Shown: piece after piece, positions 15,542 through 18,306 of the stretch
Numbering within the stretch: the stretch's first letter is position 1
Layout: the number at the start of each line of letters is the position of its first letter
NCBI GenBank assembly: GCA_022562335.1
Contig: JADFPM010000019.1
Span: forward strand, 1-18,306
Direction of reading: 5' to 3'
DNA: 18,306 nt
DNA from: Chloroflexota bacterium
GTDB lineage: Bacteria > Chloroflexota > Dehalococcoidia > Lucifugimonadales > UBA3495
Program-made: the position numbers and the translations under genes
The notes under the pieces: generated by a model
What the model was told of the DNA's origin: nothing
The model's database searches: none
What the model saw: the letters and a program-made list of their open reading frames with translations, nothing else

Positions 15542-15586
15542 GATAAAAGGGCTAGCCCTTTTATCACCCTTGAGGGTGATGCATCA
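15542..15586 (+). terminator. Overlapping perfect palindromes between response regulator and pilin genes
   Basis: Three palindromes are strung together. The first is 24 bases with arms GATAAAAGGGCT and AGCCCTTTTATC (15542-15565). The second has arms ATCACCCT and AGGGTGAT around TG (15563-15580). The third is TGATGCATCA (15577-15586). As RNA, the first is a strong hairpin whose 3' arm ends in UUUU, fitting a terminator that works in both directions and would close the pil-sensor operon. Its exact symmetry also fits a protein-binding site. I call it a terminator with the operator reading as the main alternative. No convincing promoter was found between here and the pilin at 15727, although the pilin has its own strong ribosome site. 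Confidence 0.6.
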
Positions 15587-15726
15587 ACGGGAGGCTCGGT
15601 GCACAATATATCTACCGTTCGATCCGGCGCCGGGCCGTTTAGTGAGGATGAGGCAACGGGGAGCCAGCGCGATTCCCAACCCGGAGCCATCGGGAGAGGG
15701 CGGCGGTACCCAGGAGGCAGGCACTC

Positions 15727-16932
15727 ATGAATTTAGCTTCGCTCAAACGCCAGAGAGGATTCACTCTCATCGAGTTGTTGGCCGTGATGGCCATCATGGG
15801 AATTCTAGCGGGCGTAGTGGCCGGAGCAGTCACCGGATTGGGCACAACCAGCCAGGAAACCAGGCTGGCCGGTGACGAAAACACCCTTGGCAAGGCCGCC
15901 GACCGGTTCTTCACCGACTCCTTCCCCCAGACCTATCCAGTGTTGGACCCGGATAACGACAATACCGGCACCGACGGCGCACCCGACGGTGACCTGGATA
16001 ACGATGATAGTCCTCCATTGCCCGCCGGAGACCTGGGCGTGAGAGTCATCGACTTTGACGCGTCGATCCCTCAAGACGCCACATTGTCTTTCGTACCCGA
16101 CTTTTTGAAAGAGGTGCCGGACTCGTCCGCTCTGGTGAGTTGGAGGGTGGATCAGACCACGGGCAACGTCTTCTTCACCGAAGACGGCGCTGCGCTGGTC
16201 AAACCATCTCTGGCGCGGCTGGACGTGAAAGCAAATGACACCAGCAACGAGGATACATCGGTCGACCCGGCCATTCGGGTCCAGAGCAACCATGTCTTCA
16301 AGCTGACCATGCGCAAGGACGAAGCGCCCATCAACACCATCAAGATCATCATTCCAGCGGGCTACATCATCGGCGGCCAGCAGCTTAGCCCAGACGATGT
16401 GGTGGGCAGCCTGGTGATCGTGTTCGGCGCGGACAACCCCTGGGACACCGGCAACAAACTGACGGTAGCCAAGGCAGATGTGAAAGTGGTCTCGGCCAAC
16501 GAGTGGAAAATCGACGTGACCTACGACACCAACACCGGAGGCAGTACCGGCAGCGCCATCGACGTGAAGAACACGACCAGCGGCGAAGGGGCCGATGACC
16601 GCATACATACGATCTCCATAGTCCCTCCTTCGGGAAGCAACAGCCCCGGTAAAATGACGCTGAAGCTGGACCGGGACACCACGGATGGTGTGGCGACTGG
16701 TACCGACTACGAAGACCCAGACGTAAATGAGGCCACCGAGACCTGGACCCTGACCCTCTACGGCAAAAGCGACGGGGCCGGCGAGACCGATGGCTTGGAA
16801 GGAACAACCAACCTGATCACCAACCCGGAGACCACCGGCGTGTTCCGGTGGCTGACCGAAGAGAACACCGCCATCGACGTCGCGGGTACCTTCGACGGGA
16901 TGGCCGGCAACCAGGCAGTGGTGATCAAGTAA
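15727..16932 (+). CDS. Long type IV pilin-like protein with Asp-rich segment
   Basis: A prepilin of 401 residues: AGGAGG at 15712-15717 lies 9 bases before the ATG. The leader MNLASLKRQRG is cut before F12 in RG|FTLIELLAVMAIMGILAG, with the required Glu at mature position 5. The rest is much longer than a usual 120-180-residue pilin. Residues 74-94 are an Asp/Asn/Gly-rich run (start DPDNDNTGTDG) that resembles a calcium-binding loop. The remaining 300 residues look beta-rich with no cysteine, so there is no disulfide loop. A long C-terminal extension suggests a tip or adhesion subunit, not a bulk subunit. The gene is next to a second pilin (42 bases) and a PilV-like gene. It should be processed by the PilD in this cluster. 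Confidence 0.92.
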   Translation: MNLASLKRQRGFTLIELLAVMAIMGILAGVVAGAVTGLGTTSQETRLAGDENTLGKAADRFFTDSFPQTYPVLDPDNDNTGTDGAPDGDLDNDDSPPLPAGDLGVRVIDFDASIPQDATLSFVPDFLKEVPDSSALVSWRVDQTTGNVFFTEDGAALVKPSLARLDVKANDTSNEDTSVDPAIRVQSNHVFKLTMRKDEAPINTIKIIIPAGYIIGGQQLSPDDVVGSLVIVFGADNPWDTGNKLTVAKADVKVVSANEWKIDVTYDTNTGGSTGSAIDVKNTTSGEGADDRIHTISIVPPSGSNSPGKMTLKLDRDTTDGVATGTDYEDPDVNEATETWTLTLYGKSDGAGETDGLEGTTNLITNPETTGVFRWLTEENTAIDVAGTFDGMAGNQAVVIK

Positions 16933-17013
16933 CCAGATGGACCGCGGTGATAAGTCGTATTTGAGGGAACTGCAATGACCAACGAGACCAAAATTAAGGG
17001 ACGAGGAACTGAC

Positions 17014-17802
17014 ATGAAGAGCAGATTTAAGAAACTCTTGAAGGGACAAGGTGGGTTCACCCTCGTCGAAATGGTGGTGGTGATCGCCATCATGGGGGTA
17101 ATGGCCGCGGTGGCCGTCCCCATGGTCAATAGCAACCTTAGCCGGTCCAAAGAGAGGGCCTACGCCGCGGATTTGGCTATGATCCAGACTTCCATGGAAG
17201 CATTTTACACCGCGCCCAACAACCCCCGGTTCGACGGCCAACGCCAGTTCCCCATCCGCGGTTTCAACAGCGGGACAGCGCTGAACGAGGACAGGGACCG
17301 CACCGGCGAGGCTCTGGACCCCTGGGTGGCCACCGACGACAGCACAGCCTTGAGTACTCCTTTGAACCCTTTCCGGGGCATCAAGGGCGGTGAGCCCATG
17401 TGGCGGGACGGCAGCGACGGAGACGGCGACCGTACCGAAGAGGGCTTGAACTCCGAGAAGAACTCGCTGGCCAGCAGCGGGGCTGGCTGGTTCGTCAACA
17501 TAGTAGACCTCCAGGGCACGGAATACGCCGTTGATACCAGGGATTACTTCATGGACTTTACCAAGTTGGTCGATCAGGGTCTGTTGAAGAAGGTGCCGAA
17601 TTCCGCCTCGGTGGATAATACAGGCGGCGCCGCGGGAGGGTCGTACAGCTGGTACGTGGACGCCAACGGAAACGTCAACTCGCTGAACTTCCACTTCCCG
17701 ACCAACGGGCTGAACTTCGACCTGAGCCCCACCGAGAACCCCGATGCGGACGGGAACATACCCGGAGACAACCGCGGGTTCGTCGATGGCGTATACCCTT
17801 AG
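17014..17802 (+). CDS. Type IV pilin (GspG/PilA-like)
   Basis: A 262-residue prepilin from the ATG at 17014. The leader MKSRFKKLLKGQGG is cut before F15 in GG|FTLVEMVVVIAIMGVMAAVA, with Glu at mature +5. The helix is followed by SKERAYAADLAMIQTSMEAF (45-64), the typical pseudopilin alpha-helix ending. A C-terminal part includes YSWYVDANGNV (211-221) and a PDADGNIPGD segment near the end, possible calcium contacts. There are no cysteines. GAGGA (17003-17007) lies 6 bases before this ATG. An in-frame ATG at 16975 has its own GAGGG seven bases upstream and would give a 27-residue leader (275 residues). It is a candidate major pilin of this system: the simplest of the three prepilins. Confidence 0.93.
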   Translation: MKSRFKKLLKGQGGFTLVEMVVVIAIMGVMAAVAVPMVNSNLSRSKERAYAADLAMIQTSMEAFYTAPNNPRFDGQRQFPIRGFNSGTALNEDRDRTGEALDPWVATDDSTALSTPLNPFRGIKGGEPMWRDGSDGDGDRTEEGLNSEKNSLASSGAGWFVNIVDLQGTEYAVDTRDYFMDFTKLVDQGLLKKVPNSASVDNTGGAAGGSYSWYVDANGNVNSLNFHFPTNGLNFDLSPTENPDADGNIPGDNRGFVDGVYP

Positions 17803-17806
17803 ACAA

Positions 17807-17880
17807 AACCACATGTGGTTCCCCCGGCTGGATTGGAAGCCCATCCTCCGACGAAAGCCGGGGGATGGGCTTAAGTTCTT
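17807..17880 (+). terminator. Intergenic attenuator-like structure after the second pilin
   Basis: Three elements lie in the 112 bases between the pilin and the next prepilin. First is the palindrome AACCACATGTGGTT (17807-17820). Stem A pairs TCCCCCGGCT (17820-17829) with AGCCGGGGGA (17856-17865). Stem B pairs AAGCCCATCC (17837-17846) with GGATGGGCTT (17863-17872). Stem B is followed by AAGTTCTTTT, a modest U-run, so it can act as a terminator. Stems A and B share 17863-17865 and interleave, so they cannot both form as simple hairpins (or they form a pseudoknot). This would reduce readthrough from the pilin to the minor pilin. Confidence 0.6.
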
Positions 17881-17914
17881 TTAACCGGATTCCGAACGAA
17901 CAACGACACGACCT

Positions 17915-18306
17915 ATGACAACACGCAACAACATTCACCGGCTTTTCAATCTCGCCTTGTTTCGGCGGGGACCCCGGCTGCCGCGGGTAGCGTCAAGAGG
18001 CGTGCCAGAGTTGGGGCAGCGGGGTTTCTCTCTGATCGAGGCTATGGCGGCGATCATGATCATCGGCACTTCGGTGGTAGGGAGCATGGCCTTGTTGAGC
18101 GCCACGGTCAACTCCGCCAGCCGTTCCGAGGGCAACGTAAAATTGCTCCAATTGGTGCGGTCCCAGATCGAGAATATGAAGCATTTTGAATACCAAGACG
18201 ACCCGTCCGGTTACCCATTGATCACGGGGTTGCCTGAAGGGGTCGCCGTCACCTTTGAAGTAGAGGACTCTGGCATTTCCTACACCCGCCCGCAGCCCGA
18301 CGGCTC
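17915..18306 (+). CDS. PilV-like minor prepilin, 3' end outside window
   Basis: Open to the window end (130 codons visible). From the ATG at 17915 the protein reads MTTRNNIHRLFNLALFRRGP and onward to QRG|FSLIEAMAAIMIIGTSVVG, with Glu at mature +5. IEAMxA-type starts are typical of PilV/minor pilins. SRSEGNVKLLQLVRSQIENM follows, also seen in PilV. The leader from this ATG is 37 residues, long for the family, and there is no Shine-Dalgarno. A GTG at 18002, 8 codons before the cleavage site, is an alternative start but has AGAGG only one base away. Minor pilins prime assembly or sit at the tip. The stem structure just before probably lowers its expression relative to the pilin upstream. Confidence 0.88.
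   Translation, partial: MTTRNNIHRLFNLALFRRGPRLPRVASRGVPELGQRGFSLIEAMAAIMIIGTSVVGSMALLSATVNSASRSEGNVKLLQLVRSQIENMKHFEYQDDPSGYPLITGLPEGVAVTFEVEDSGISYTRPQPDG

Noticed and set aside
15805..17844. Minus-strand reading frame of 679 codons across both pilin genes
   Set aside because: It is antisense to two convincing prepilins with ribosome sites and crosses the intergenic gap between them; its translation is low in recognisable motifs. GC-rich codon use keeps the opposite frame open.
1..18306. CRISPR arrays, insertion sequences, defence genes or phage genes
   Set aside because: No regular spaced repeats, transposase motifs or terminal inverted repeats were seen. Short tandem repeats noted above are the only repeats.

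Overview
The window is GC-rich, with tightly packed and often overlapping genes. It looks like a chromosomal segment of an uncultured bacterium. A flavin-dependent luciferase-like monooxygenase sits beside an alpha/beta hydrolase, and a type IV pilus cluster with short overlaps shows no outer-membrane pilus genes (no pilP or pilQ). This fits a Chloroflexota bacterium, possibly of the SAR202/Dehalococcoidia type. That assignment is inference from gene content only; no rRNA or other marker is present.

Layout. (1) 1-1957, minus strand: a luciferase-like monooxygenase cut by the window start, and upstream of it an alpha/beta hydrolase. (2) 2001-2074, minus: tRNA-Gln(CTG) with its own well-formed promoter. 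(3) 2405-6352, plus: three overlapping genes for an S49 (SppA-like) membrane peptidase, a membrane-anchored DUF4350-like protein and a lipoprotein built from three internal repeats. A TTGACA-17-TAAGAT promoter lies in front. (4) 6439-6885, minus: a stand-alone cyclic-nucleotide-binding-domain protein starting at TTG. (5) 6886-7484: about 600 bases of divergent intergenic DNA. (6) 7485-13500, plus: pilB, pilC, pilN, pilO, a degenerate pilM and pilD. (7) 13500-15469, plus: a NarL-type histidine kinase and response regulator, joined by a stop/start overlap to pilD. (8) 15470-18306, plus: a string of nested palindromes, a long pilin-like protein, a second pilin, an intergenic segment with two mutually exclusive hairpins, and a PilV-like minor pilin cut by the window end.

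How the genes work together. PilB (assembly ATPase), PilC (platform), PilM/N/O (alignment complex) and PilD (prepilin peptidase) are enough to process and polymerise the three prepilins downstream. No retraction ATPase (PilT), PilP or secretin PilQ is seen. The two-component system is probably co-expressed with the pilus machinery and may regulate the pilin genes or the pilus operon. The SppA/DUF4350/lipoprotein operon is a separate envelope module of unknown purpose and is the least explained part of the window.

Three real genes are easy to miss: the two genes truncated at the window edges, and the cyclic-nucleotide-binding gene, whose start is TTG.
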